Positions 1 to 9,642 of a stretch of DNA of 64,000 nt are shown piece by piece. Source of the DNA: Nilaparvata lugens (lineage: Eukaryota > Arthropoda > Insecta > Hemiptera > Delphacidae); the NCBI RefSeq assembly GCF_014356525.2, contig NC_052506.1, positions 34,563,564 to 34,627,563 on the forward strand, in the 5' to 3' direction. How positions within the stretch are numbered: the stretch's first letter is position 1; each line of letters starts with the position of its first letter. The translations under genes were made by a program, and so were the position numbers. The notes below the pieces were generated by a model. That model saw nothing but the letters and a program-made list of their open reading frames with translations. It ran no database searches and was not told the DNA's origin.

Positions 1-670
1 GCTTATAGAAGCATATTGTGGTAATCTGTACAACTTAGATGTAGGAAGAGCCATCGATTCCCAATCCTCTCCCAGTTTCACGCAGTTGAATCCAAATTTC
101 ATTTTAGGTGAGCAGTTCAGATATAGATTGGCCTTTTCAAAGATTCGTTGTTTATCCCAACTAAGATTGGCTAACGACCTGAGTATTTACCTGTATGTTG
201 AAGGGAAGGGTATTTGGATAAATTGCAAAGAGCACTGTCCAATCTGCAACTTTCGAACTGATGAGACCGTAAAACATTTTTTATTAGTATGTCCCATGTA
301 TTGCCACATCAGGAGGCAATTCACTGCAAAATTTACTTAGAATATTGTAAATGACGCAGATAAAGTAATGGTACTGCTATCCAACTTGAGTGTAGAAAAA
401 ATTAATTCCGTGTACAATTTTACAGTAGAGGCGCTCAAATAAGATCAGAGATACTAAGCATAACAGGTTGAGCCGGCAGTGAGTCTTTTTAACAATCGCA
501 GCAATTTAATCATGACGTTTCACTCAATTGAATGAATTGTGCTATCCTGTTTGTAATTATAATCAATGTTTCCATATTGTTTGTGTATTTTGTCTGTTTG
601 TATCATGATGATTGTGACTTTGTATGGGGCGTGGCCCCGATTGCAAATAAAGACATTTATTATTATTATT
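1..670 (+). mobile_element. 3' end of a non-LTR retrotransposon (LINE fragment)
   Basis: An open frame at 86-340 encodes the C-terminal zinc-binding tail of a LINE reverse transcriptase: the pattern CPICNFRTDETVKHFLLVC matches the CCHC-like motif found after the RT domain in several LINE clades. It is followed by about 310 bases of 3' UTR, an AATAAA-like signal near 645 and a TTATT-rich tail at 656-670, the usual form of a LINE 3' end. The 5' part lies outside the window. The clade cannot be fixed from this tail alone. Confidence 0.6.
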
Positions 671-3126
671 GAAAAATATTTTTTGTCTTAATAACTAAGT
701 AGCCGGAGATCAATTCTGATCTCAAGACTAAAATAGTTGCAATTCAAAGCAGAGACTCATTCACTCTTTCCCAGATCAGAGGCTTAGAAACTTACGTACA
801 ATATTAGTTGTACCAAGGACTGCTGCTTTCTGCATAATTCTCATATGCCAGTTCTCTAACTTCAGTTGTTCCATTGCTTGTCTCCATTCTTTTGTGACCA
901 GTCCATTGGCAGACACTACTATAGGGATTATCACCACCTTCCTTAATTTATACATATCTTTCAGTTCTTCTGACAGGGGCTGGTATTTTCTTTTCTTTTC
1001 GGCAATGGTACTCACAAGATTCTCATCAAGGGGCACTGCCACATCAATAATTATGTAAGCCTCTTTATTCTTTCTGTCAAACAAGACGATGTCTGGCCTG
1101 TTAGCCTCCACTGCTCTGTCAGTTGTCATACAACAATCCCAAAGAAGTCTTCCCTTTCCACCATTCAAGACCATTTCTGGCTTACACTTGTAATAGGGCA
1201 TCTCACTCGCTATCAACTCATATCTTTTCGCCATTGCCTGATGAACCACTTTGGCCACATTGTTGTGCCGCTGCAAATACTCTGTATTAGCTAGTACAGA
1301 GCAGCCACCACAAATATGCTGTATCGATTCTATGGCTTTCCTGCAGAGCCGACAGCTACTATCCACTGTGAGTCCCATCACATATCTTTTGTAAGCTCTA
1401 GTGCTGATTACCTGGTCCTGAATGGCAAACATGAAACCTTCAGTCTCACCGAATATTCCACTAGTCTGCAACCATTCAATTGATTCTTTTCTGTCAACAC
1501 AATCAGAATAAAGTGCTGCAGCAAATCTTCCATGCAGCTCTTTCTGCTTCCACGCTTCCAGCCTCTCTTCTACTGTACTGGCTGTTAGCTGTTGGACTCC
1601 ATGTGCCAGCTGCAATGGGCTGTACTCCCTGTCTACCAGACAAACAGCCTTTAGCAGACCACTGTTTGCATTCTGGAAGTATTTCCGCAGTCTGTCTTCC
1701 TGTTGACGACACATAGTCTCCAGACTCAAGAGGCCTCTTCCACCAATACCTCTAGGCAGGTAGAGCCTCTGGATTGAGCTACGGGGGTGATGAAGTCTAT
1801 TCTTTGTCAAAGTTGTTCTTACCTTTCTGTCAAACTCTTGCAAAGCTGTATCTGTCCACTTGACTATGTCAAATGTATACATGGCCACAGGGACTGCCCA
1901 GGTATTTATAGCAGATATTTTATTCCTAGAGCTAAGCCCTGTTCTGCATACCTTCTCAAGTCTTTGCACAGTCTTCCTTTGAATTTCTCTTCTTATGACA
2001 GTATCAGCTCTGCATAAGAGCTGAGCAAGACCCAAATACTTGTATTCATCTGGCCTGCCTAAACTCTGAATAAGCACTTCCTCAGTCAACTGTATAGCTC
2101 CATCACCCTCTCCTGATATTTGGCCTCGTTTCACATGCAGCACTTTACACTTTTCCAAACCGAATTCCATACATATTGAATCACTGAAGTTCTTAACAAG
2201 CTGGAGCATATTTTTCAACTGGTCTCGGTTGGCAGCATAAACCTTCAGGTCATCCATATATAAGGAATGTGATACCTTCACCTGAGGATTTCTTTTAAGC
2301 ACATACCCATAGCCTGAGTCACGGAGCATTCTACTCAATGGGTTTAGAGCCATACAGAACCACAGGGGGCTCAAACTGTCCCCCTGGAATATGCCTCGAC
2401 TGATTGGGAGACCTTGTGTTCTGTATGATTCACTACCCCATCCCACCTGTAGTGTGGTCGTCCACTGAGTCATCACACCAGACAAGAAGTTCACAATTCC
2501 TGGGCTCACTTTATACAGGTCCAGCACATGCCTCAGCCATGAGTGAGGGACTGAGTCAAAAGCTTTCCTATAGTCCACCCAACCTACAGATACATTGTGG
2601 GATCTCTTTCGTACTTGCTGGGAGATTATGCCATCAATCACAAGCAACTCTTTACATCCCTGAGACCCCTTGCGACAGCCATTCTGTTCAGGTGCTAATA
2701 GTTCATTATTTGCTAGATGCTCATGGATTTTCGCAGTCAGGACTGATGTAAGCAACTTGTATATTGTTGGCAGGCAGGTGATTGGGCGATAGTCCTTTGG
2801 ATCAAGTGAGTCTTTCTTCTTTGGCAGCATGTATGTTATTCCCATTGAGAAACTATCTTTGAGTACATCTGGTTGTTGAATTGCTTCCTGGAACAGATTT
2901 GCCAGTACAGGATGTGTACTGGGTAGGTACTTCCACCACACATTGTGGATACCATCTATTCCAGGGGCTTTCCAATTTTGAGTCTTGCTGATGGCCTTTT
3001 TTACATCAGCAGCAGTGATCACTACTTCTGCCATTCTTGGCACATCTTGAAGGGCAACATTCTCGTCCTGCAGCCAATAAGATTGGCTATGCTGCTTTGG
3101 TACTGACCATATTCCACCCCAGAACT
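671..3126 (-). mobile_element. 5'-truncated R4/Dong-like non-LTR retrotransposon flanked by TAA repeats
   Basis: The element is read on the minus strand. It consists of one long ORF and about 100 bases of 3' UTR. Both borders are TTA/TAA microsatellites (656-670 and 3127-3177). The N-terminal region is missing because a stop codon and the microsatellite begin just upstream of the ORF at 3125. Dong (R4 clade) is known to insert into TAA repeats, so flanks and protein type agree. The 656-670 repeat may also be the tail of the upstream LINE, which would then have supplied the target. Confidence 0.65.
776..3124 (-). CDS. Reverse transcriptase with C-terminal restriction-like endonuclease (partial ORF)
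   Basis: The frame is open from 3124 to the stop at 776-778, about 780 codons, with no internal stop. The first in-window methionine is only a few residues in, so the 5' end is truncated. RT motifs run in order: WKAPGIDG, LPKKK...DYRPITC, YRKAFDSVPHSWL, SRGIFQGDSLSPL and the catalytic YMDD. After the RT comes a Cys/His cluster (CRLC...HICGGC), then a PD-(D/E)XK nuclease signature: RPDIVLFD, then IIDVAVP, then a KKRKY segment. RT followed by a Cys-His knuckle and this nuclease defines the R2/R4/NeSL group, which cuts target DNA and primes reverse transcription there. Absence of any stop suggests a recent insertion. Clade within the group is inference. Confidence 0.8.
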   Translation of the reverse strand, partial: FWGGIWSVPKQHSQSYWLQDENVALQDVPRMAEVVITAADVKKAISKTQNWKAPGIDGIHNVWWKYLPSTHPVLANLFQEAIQQPDVLKDSFSMGITYMLPKKKDSLDPKDYRPITCLPTIYKLLTSVLTAKIHEHLANNELLAPEQNGCRKGSQGCKELLVIDGIISQQVRKRSHNVSVGWVDYRKAFDSVPHSWLRHVLDLYKVSPGIVNFLSGVMTQWTTTLQVGWGSESYRTQGLPISRGIFQGDSLSPLWFCMALNPLSRMLRDSGYGYVLKRNPQVKVSHSLYMDDLKVYAANRDQLKNMLQLVKNFSDSICMEFGLEKCKVLHVKRGQISGEGDGAIQLTEEVLIQSLGRPDEYKYLGLAQLLCRADTVIRREIQRKTVQRLEKVCRTGLSSRNKISAINTWAVPVAMYTFDIVKWTDTALQEFDRKVRTTLTKNRLHHPRSSIQRLYLPRGIGGRGLLSLETMCRQQEDRLRKYFQNANSGLLKAVCLVDREYSPLQLAHGVQQLTASTVEERLEAWKQKELHGRFAAALYSDCVDRKESIEWLQTSGIFGETEGFMFAIQDQVISTRAYKRYVMGLTVDSSCRLCRKAIESIQHICGGCSVLANTEYLQRHNNVAKVVHQAMAKRYELIASEMPYYKCKPEMVLNGGKGRLLWDCCMTTDRAVEANRPDIVLFDRKNKEAYIIIDVAVPLDENLVSTIAEKKRKYQPLSEELKDMYKLRKVVIIPIVVSANGLVTKEWRQAMEQLKLENWHMRIMQKAAVLGTTNIVRKFLSL

Positions 3127-3177
3127 AATTATTATTATTACTATTATTATCATTATTATTATTATTATTATTATTAA
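3127..3177. repeat. (ATT)n microsatellite
   Basis: Imperfect ATT/TTA trinucleotide run. It directly abuts the 5' truncation point of the minus-strand R4/Dong-like element and is interpreted as its target. Confidence 0.9.
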
Positions 3178-3412
3178 TTACGGTGCCGGTAGCCTAATCG
3201 TCATTTTTGACAATTAAATATTAATAGAACCTTCGTTTTGGTGCAAACCTCCTAAATTGACCCAATCGAGACTCAGTAGATGTCAATATAGTTATGCAAT
3301 GTATTACTAGTAATAATACAAGCATTACAATTTGAGTTTTAAAAATATCCTACAATTATTTTAATATTGATGTTTTATTTTTATGTGCTCATATGAAAAA
3401 TGTTGTTTTCAG

Positions 3413-3500
3413 GGTACACAGCTATTGGGTGTTGAAAATAGGAAGCAAGTCCAACTGAAGACAGATAAAATACTCAAAAAATCTGATTGCTTACAAGAAG
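3413..3500 (+). other. Possible internal exon upstream of the calpain exon
   Basis: An 88-base open stretch lies between a good acceptor (TGTTGTTTTCAG) and a donor (AAG then GTAATA). One frame reads GTQLLGVENRKQVQLK and ends LKKSDCLQEG. I do not recognise it as part of calpain, so it may belong to another transcript or be chance. Weak call. Confidence 0.2.
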
Positions 3501-3599
3501 GTAATAATAATTTAGGAATAGTAAATATTTATATTTTTATTTAAATATAAAAATTTATATATGTTTATTTAAAAATTCATTCATTTTTTTGGTAATCAA

Positions 3600-3918
3600 A
3601 AGATTTGTTCGTACATATCATGAAGCTTTGACCTTTTTAAAAAAGTGTAAGGTAGGAAGGACATGGTCGTTTGGGAAGATGGATTCTTGAATTGCATATT
3701 TTTAACATTGGGTGGGAATTTGTAGCAGGAAAGGATAACATTTTGCCAGATATCATCTCCAGAACTGATTATGAAGGTAATTTAGAAAATCGAAATTCAA
3801 ACGAATTCAGAGTACTAAATATTATCAAGAGTGACAACAAGTTAATTGAAATAGTAAAGAAAATCAAGGCAATTCAAAAAGATGATGTTTGGTTGAAAAA
3901 TGTAAGAGATAAGTTAGA
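3600..3918 (+). pseudogene. Ty3/Gypsy-type RNase H remnant
   Basis: Translation shows HEALTFLKKCK, then RWILELHIFNIGWEFVAGKDN, then LPDIISR. This is the order seen in the RNase H/connection region of Ty3/Gypsy polyproteins (a DHKALTFL-like motif, RW.L.LQ, GKDN..AD.LSR). There is a frame change between the first block and the rest, and no RT, integrase or LTR nearby. It ends only a few bases before the calpain exon, so it is inside or at the edge of that gene's last intron. Confidence 0.65.
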
Positions 3919-3923
3919 GACAG

Positions 3924-4208
3924 TTCGTCTACAAGATGTACTGCAAAGAAGATAAAGGATACCTGAGTGCTTTTGAGCTGCGACAGGCTCTGAATTCGGC
4001 CGGATATCGGCTCAACAATCACATTCTGAACATATTGGTGCACCGCTACGCATCCAAAGAGGGCAAGCTATCGGTCGACGACTTCATGATGTGTGCTGTC
4101 AGGCTAAAGTCCATGATAGATCAATTCAAAGGCCGGGATCCAAACAACACAAATGAGGCGACTTTCAAAATCGATGATGAGTGGGTGGAGATGACTTTGT
4201 ATTCATAA
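3924..4208 (+). CDS. Calpain, C-terminal exon (penta-EF-hand domain)
   Basis: Encodes the end of a calpain large subunit, a calcium-dependent cysteine protease: EF-hand helix GYLSAFELRQALNSAGYRLN, then HRYASKEGKLSVDDFMMC, and the family-typical end DDEWVEMTLYS followed by a stop. The exon is taken to start at 3924 after a CAG, giving FVYKMYCKED before the helix. No polypyrimidine tract precedes that acceptor, because Gypsy-derived sequence runs almost to it. The first EF loop here reads CKEDKG where many calpains have D-x-D-x-S-G, so calcium binding at this site is doubtful. Protease and C2-like domains must lie upstream, outside the window or hidden among repeats. Confidence 0.85.
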   Translation, partial: FVYKMYCKEDKGYLSAFELRQALNSAGYRLNNHILNILVHRYASKEGKLSVDDFMMCAVRLKSMIDQFKGRDPNNTNEATFKIDDEWVEMTLYS

Positions 4209-4377
4209 CTTCTAGTTTCTATTATTCTAGTTCTAGTTCCTATTAACATTTTTGTGGATAAAAACTGTAATGATGATTGCGATATCTGCAATTTATGACG
4301 TGCAAGATGTATTTTACTAGACTTTTTTGCATAAAAACTTGTACTAAAGCAAAATTAGTGGCATCCCGACACATATT

Positions 4378-4527
4378 CATATATATATATATAGTGGGGG
4401 CCACATTTTTTTCTCATATCAGCAAAATCAAGATGAATCTAAATAGAATAATTCAGAAGGAATAATGATTTATTTTACTATATATATATATTATATATAT
4501 ATATATATATATCTATATATATATGGT
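4378..4527. repeat. (TA)n microsatellite tracts
   Basis: Short ATAT runs at about 4378-4394 and a longer interrupted (TA)n tract at about 4478-4525, downstream of the calpain stop codon. Nothing coding is visible from 4209 to 4779. Confidence 0.85.
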
Positions 4528-4882
4528 TTTATTCAATCACAGTATTCCTCCACTAAATTTCCATAACATCTTTCTAGGCTAAAGTTGAAATTTATTAGTT
4601 TTTTCTGGTATCAAACGTTCGATTTATCGGCTGTAAACATTCACATTCTTCGTCCTGGTGTAGAGAAAATGGCAATTTTGCATGATTAGCTTCAGTCAAC
4701 ATGTGAGCCCGAGCTGAAAGCAATTCCTGTGAAAACTTTGTTTTGATAACTGCATCCATTATCTAGTATTATTTCATAAGTGGTAAACATCTCTGCTCAC
4801 ACAACTGTACTTATAGTATGTAGCATCAGTCGTAAGTACCTATTTTGTAGCATCCTTATTAATATCCTATTGAATTTTACAG

Positions 4883-5379
4883 ATCTAGTGCCCCAACACC
4901 AACCAAAGCTGCAATTGAACTGTGCAGTCATAGAAGAGACTGCTGAAATTTCAGAAACCTCAAGAGACAAATATTCATCAATATTTCTGAAAGTAAATGG
5001 CGTTTCGTCAGTTTTGGGTAGAACAATGACCGATAATGCTAATTCAGAACTTATATTAATAGGTGAAATGGTCACCGAGCCTAATGTGCAATACCACCCT
5101 GGCCATAAAGTACCCAGGTTTAGTCGTTTTTTCAAATGTATATATTGCAATTATAAAGCTCGTACCAAGAATAAACTAAAAGTACATTACAGAGTGCATA
5201 GCTTAGAAAAGCCATACGATTGTAAAATTTGTGGAAAATGGTTTAAACAAAATCATCATGTAACTGAACATTTACGAATTCATACAGGCGAAAGACCTTT
5301 CAAGTGCTCTGTCTGTGAAAAAACATTCATGAGGTCTCATCACCTCAAAAGACATTCCATCCAACATCATAAAAGATAA
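4883..5379 (+). CDS. C2H2 zinc-finger protein, 3'-terminal exon with three fingers
   Basis: The open frame has a good acceptor at TGAATTTTACAG just before 4883 and no ATG early in the frame, so this is best read as a terminal exon. It encodes about 110 residues of linker and then three consecutive C2H2 fingers (C-x2-C-x12-H-x3-H each): FKCIYCNYKARTKNKLKVH, YDCKICGKWFKQNHHVTEH and FKCSVCEKTFMRSHHLKRH. A canonical TGERPF linker joins fingers two and three. It should bind DNA in the nucleus. A long linker plus a few C-terminal fingers on a terminal exon resembles alternative 3' exons of BTB-ZF genes (broad, lola, tramtrack type). No BTB exon is visible, so this is only a suggestion. Confidence 0.75.
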
Positions 5380-5438
5380 TTTTTCAAAGTACTGTACAAA
5401 TATATTAATATGATCGTAATCTTTTCTTTACATTTTGA

Positions 5439-5444
5439 AATAAA
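5439..5444 (+). promoter_or_regulatory. Polyadenylation signal of the zinc-finger gene
   Basis: AATAAA, 60 bases after the stop codon at 5379. The sequence from here to 5844 is AT-rich and shows no gene. Confidence 0.55.
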
Positions 5445-6837
5445 TCACAGTATTTTGTTGTGCTCTATAAATATAGTTTCATTTGAATCTGTATCCCAAG
5501 ACCAGAATATCATATGTAATTATTATTTGAATTTGAAAACTTTTTAAACTATTGATGATCATCAATGTTGTACGTTGAGCGGAAACTGCTATAGCCTATG
5601 CTATGATAATAACATTAAGATTAACTGTAGCATCAACTCTAATATAGATTTGTCTTTATTTTTCAATGCTGGGTGAAATGAAATATACAGTAGAGCTCGC
5701 CACTACTAATATTTGTAGTTGATGATAATGAATTGTAAAATGAAGATTCAAATAAAATTCTTATGAGTTTGAAATGCAGATACCGTCCCGAACACAATGA
5801 ATAAGTTTCATAGTTTGCTTAATTTGTTATTCAATTTCAATTTGGTCCAGTCAAGGAAAGGTTATAGAGGGAAAAGTTGTGAAGACAATTTTTGACCCCG
5901 CATTTCTGTTTAGGGTAGTAAGGAGGTAAACATATCAAAAGTCCCCACCCCTGTGCTAAGGGGGTGGGGGTGGTTTAAAGGTACCATTCTTTGGTTTCTC
6001 GCATAAAACTCAAAAACTATGTATCTTAAGGACTTGTCTGTCATAACACAAATAAAAGCTTACATAATTTCCTACAATATTCATTCCACAACTTTCTTTT
6101 ATATCTCCTCTAGTTTTCGAGATATCCGCTCTTGAAGGTGTGACATTTTTGAAAAAACACGTTTGCCAACAATTTGTTTTCTATTTTTGCTCTTATAACT
6201 TTTTTAAAAATCGATGGAAAAAATCCATGCTGATCATGAGCTTATAGGGCATTAAATTCTCTTCAATTTTATGTATAATTTCACACTTTTACAAATTTCT
6301 CTAGACCTTTTGCAGCAGCTTTAGTGATGAGTGTGAAATCTCCATTTTTGCAACAATAGACCATTGGACAAAGGAATCTGGAGGAAATGTTTTTAACAAA
6401 ATATTTGGCATTGCAGCTTTGTTGAGACTATTCAGAAGGAGAAAATATCAAAAGTCCCTATTCCCAACTCATGTGCTGAGGGGATGAGGGTGGTTTAAAA
6501 GTTGAATTTTTCAGCGTTTTGCTTCCACGTTCATATCTTGAGTTCAACCGACATAACTACTCAAAAATGAAGCTTGATAAATTCTCTACACTTTTTGTTC
6601 AGTAAAATTTTGTGATATTCCCAACAGTTCCCGAGAAATTCGCTTGTAAAGGTGTGTAATTCTTAGATTAACAGGTTTCTTTCAGGGCTTATAACTCTCC
6701 AACAATGCATCATAAAAACTAGTGATGTGGATCGGGAATATTCCCAGTGGGAAGGAACTTATGATTTGGCAATATTTCCAAGGCAAAGCAATTTATGGGA
6801 ACTTAAGGGAATTTATAAAATTGTTCTAAAAATAATT

Positions 6838-6955
6838 GAAATTGATCAATCCCACTCATATTTTACATCAATATAATCAATAAATCATCATTCTATTCGA
6901 TATTGATCAAGCTCAGCCACATTCTACATTGATATAATCAATAAATCATCATTCT
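6838..6955. repeat. Tandem duplication of a unit of about 60 bp
   Basis: Two adjacent similar blocks share ATTGATCAA at the start and TATAATCAATAAATCATCAT near the end. They lie just inside the left end of the hAT element. Confidence 0.75.
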
Positions 6956-7000
6956 TTGAGCCTGTTTTTGCTCACTCACTCACTGTCTTTTTACTCATAT

Positions 7001-8286
7001 AGTCCAGTCAATGTAAGATTATAGAGGGGAAATTTTGGAACACAATTTCTGACCCCGTAGCTCTTTTAAGGATGGTAAGAGGGTAAACATATCAAAAGTC
7101 CTCACTCCTACCCCCTGTGCTAAGCTGGTGGGGGTGGTTTGAAAGTGCCATATTATGTTTTTTGCATATATCTCGAACAATATGCGCCTTTAGGAAATTT
7201 TTGTTGAACACAATCATAATATTAAAGCTCAAAAATTATCCTACAAGTTTCATTTCCAACATTTTTCCATATCTCTCATAGTTATCTATTTATGAGCTCT
7301 TTAATGTATGACATTTTGAAGAAAACCCCTTCCGGCTCCGATTTTTTATCTTTTTGGCCTTATAACTTTTTAAAGATTCATTGAAAAAATCCGTGCTAAT
7401 CATGGGCTCATAGAGCATTTTTATATCCTCTTCAATTTCATCTCATCTATGGTCTCATTATTTTACGCATCTCCCAACGATTGTTGCAGCCGTTATAGTG
7501 TTGAGTGTGAAATATTCAGTTTAACAACAATAGATCAATTGTCAGGAAAATTGGGAGGGAATGTTTGGAACACAATATTTGACTTCGCAGCTTTGTTTGA
7601 ACTAGTTAGAAGGTGAACATATTAGAAGTCCTCATCCCTACTCCTTGAGGGATGAGGGTAGTTTAAAATTTGCATTTTTTTCAATTCTGGCTGACACGCA
7701 TGTAACTGGGAAACAATGCATTTCAGCGACATGGCTGAGTAAAAATGAAGCTAGATACATTTCCTACAAGTTTTGTACAGTAGAGTTTTGTGATTTCTTC
7801 TTTAGTTTTTGAGATATTCACTTTTAAAAGTGTAAAATCTTTGAAAAGACAGTTATTCTTCCAATTTTTTGCACTTTCAGGGCTTATTACTCAACAAGAA
7901 TGCATCGAAAAAATGTATTTTTTTTCACACAGGGGGTAGGAGTGAGGACTTTTAATATGATTACTCCCTTACTATCCTCAAAAGAAGAGCTACGGGGTCA
8001 AAAATTGTGTTCCAAAATTTTCCCTCTATAATCTTTCATTGACTGGACTATAGGAGTATTTAAAAGACAGTGAGTTGTAGAGCATTCAATTCTCTTCAAT
8101 TTAATATATTATTTCATCATTTTATGCTTTCCATCAATTTTTATTGCAGTTTCAGTGTTGAGTGTGGTAAGAGTGAGGACTTTTTATATGCTTACCCCCT
8201 CACTATCCTTAAAAGGACTGCGAGGTCAAAAAATTGGGCTCCAAACGTTTCCCTCTATATCTTTTTGAGCATTCGTTGCCTGGACT
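7001..8286. mobile_element. Second, rearranged copy of the foldback family
   Basis: Starts AGTCCAGTCAATG and has an inverted end at about 8040-8051 and a further end at 8286 (TTGCCTGGACT). The first about 130 bases are matched in reverse at 7920-8051, with the block from TATAGAGG to CTACCCCCTGTG in both. The body runs parallel to the left arm of the outer element (5845-6719). The right arm is mostly missing and replaced by two terminal pieces. No coding capacity. Confidence 0.6.
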
Positions 8287-8988
8287 AGTATCTCATTACA
8301 AGTTAAGTGAGCCTCAATGACTCTTGAAAGGTTGTGAGCTGTGGAATTATTTTCTTTTTAATATTGAATTAAACTGGATTATGCTCCTTGTTTTAGTTGA
8401 ACCTATTTTGCTGTATTTTATAATTTCTAATTTTTGGATTAATATTTGTCACATTATTTTTTATAATTAAATAACGATTAGCCTCCTGCTTGGCATCAAT
8501 CAGTAGAGCATGAAAATATTTAATAATTATTATAAAAATCAGGTCGTGGTTTTTACTAGGATATAGTCTCATAAAAATCTTTATAGGCCCAGATATGAGC
8601 TTCCACAATAATACTGATAATTTATTAAATATATATATATATATATAAAACTTATATCCTACAGTATAGAGGAATAAAAAATAAATCATACACCATAAAA
8701 AATTTGATACCTATATTAACAAATATCTCAAAAATAAATCAGAGCAAAAATATATAGAGCGACAGAAATATATAATATAAGACAAAACAATAATCGAAAT
8801 CAATAAAATATCACAGGCTAATACTATTCTTTACGTTCTACAGCACGAAACGCTACCATGTGCTTTCATTTTATGATCATATACATTTATTTGCATGCAG
8901 CTTCGATATCAGCTTGCTGATATTTGTCAACTTGGATGATTCTATTTAGAATCTAAATTTCTTAAGTCAGCATGATAAATTGACAAAC

Positions 8989-8993
<5 letters not shown>
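8287..8993. other. AT-rich interior of the hAT segment, no gene seen
   Basis: Only short chance ORFs and a short (TA)n tract at about 8628-8646. No motif recognised. Confidence 0.5.

Positions 8994-9044
<51 letters not shown>
8994..9044. repeat. (TA)n microsatellite, left of the Penelope element
   Basis: Nearly pure TA dinucleotides over about 50 bases, abutting the left end of the Penelope element. Confidence 0.95.
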
Positions 9045-9048
<4 letters not shown>

Positions 9049-9094
9049 AAAGAATTAACCGGGTACATCCGTTTGTTTTGACTTACTTGAGTCT

Positions 9095-9128
9095 GACGTT
9101 TCGTCGCCATCGCAGACGACATCTTCTG
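9095..9128 (-). ncRNA. Degenerate hammerhead-ribozyme-like motif (left copy)
   Basis: Reverse complement of the motif at 11058-11091, located in the left inverted terminal repeat of the Penelope element. The same caveats apply. Confidence 0.3.
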
Positions 9129-9190
9129 AGGGTGGCGTCGAGATCCACACTGAGTCCTAGGTATTCTTTCTGGGTCGAAGAGCATATCTC

Positions 9191-9600
9191 CTACCCCCTC
9201 CCTCCACTTGCTTGTGCTGGCGCTGTTGGGTGAGTGAAATTCCAGGAAAGTTGTCTTGTTTTGGTGACAATGGTGCTGTAGCGGGTTTCATTGTACCAGG
9301 TACTGGGCAATGGTACAGTTATATTTTCCACCTGGCTGATAAAATCGTATGAATTCTTCACATATGACTGGGATTTTTCTATTATGGGCTGGATAAGGCC
9401 GGCTAAGTATCTTTCTAATTTTTGAGTGGGAGAGTTAATTGCACTGACGATCGGTCTCAAGGGTGTGTTTTCCTTATGGACTTTAGGAAGACCATAGATT
9501 TTTGGGGATCTGCTGGATTTTTCTCTTGGAATTAATTTCAATTGGCTGTCTACATCTATGTCTGAGGCTTTGATTTTTGATTTTGTGATTTTTTCTAGGT
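9191..9600 (-). pseudogene. Penelope RT N-terminal fragment, inverted
   Basis: Encodes SPKIYGLPKVHKENTPLRPI, then VSAINSPTQKLERYLA and NSYDFISQVENIT: the start of a Penelope RT (the YGLPKxHK and RPIVS motifs). It then switches abruptly into the C-terminal tail segment VPLPSTWYNETRYSTIVTK, so two distant parts of the ORF are fused. This is a deletion product, not a functional protein. Confidence 0.75.
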
Positions 9601-9642
9601 AGGTGGTGGGATCTCTTTGAACAGGCTTGTAGGCCTGTTTTC

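Noticed and set aside
3671..4208. A single fused protein joining the Gypsy frame to the calpain exon
   Set aside because: The two frames differ and the Gypsy frame stops at 3955. Fusion would need an unseen frameshift or splice.
8393..8689. 98-codon minus-strand ORF rich in Tyr, Ile and Phe
   Set aside because: AT-rich translation including a (TA)n tract; no domain.
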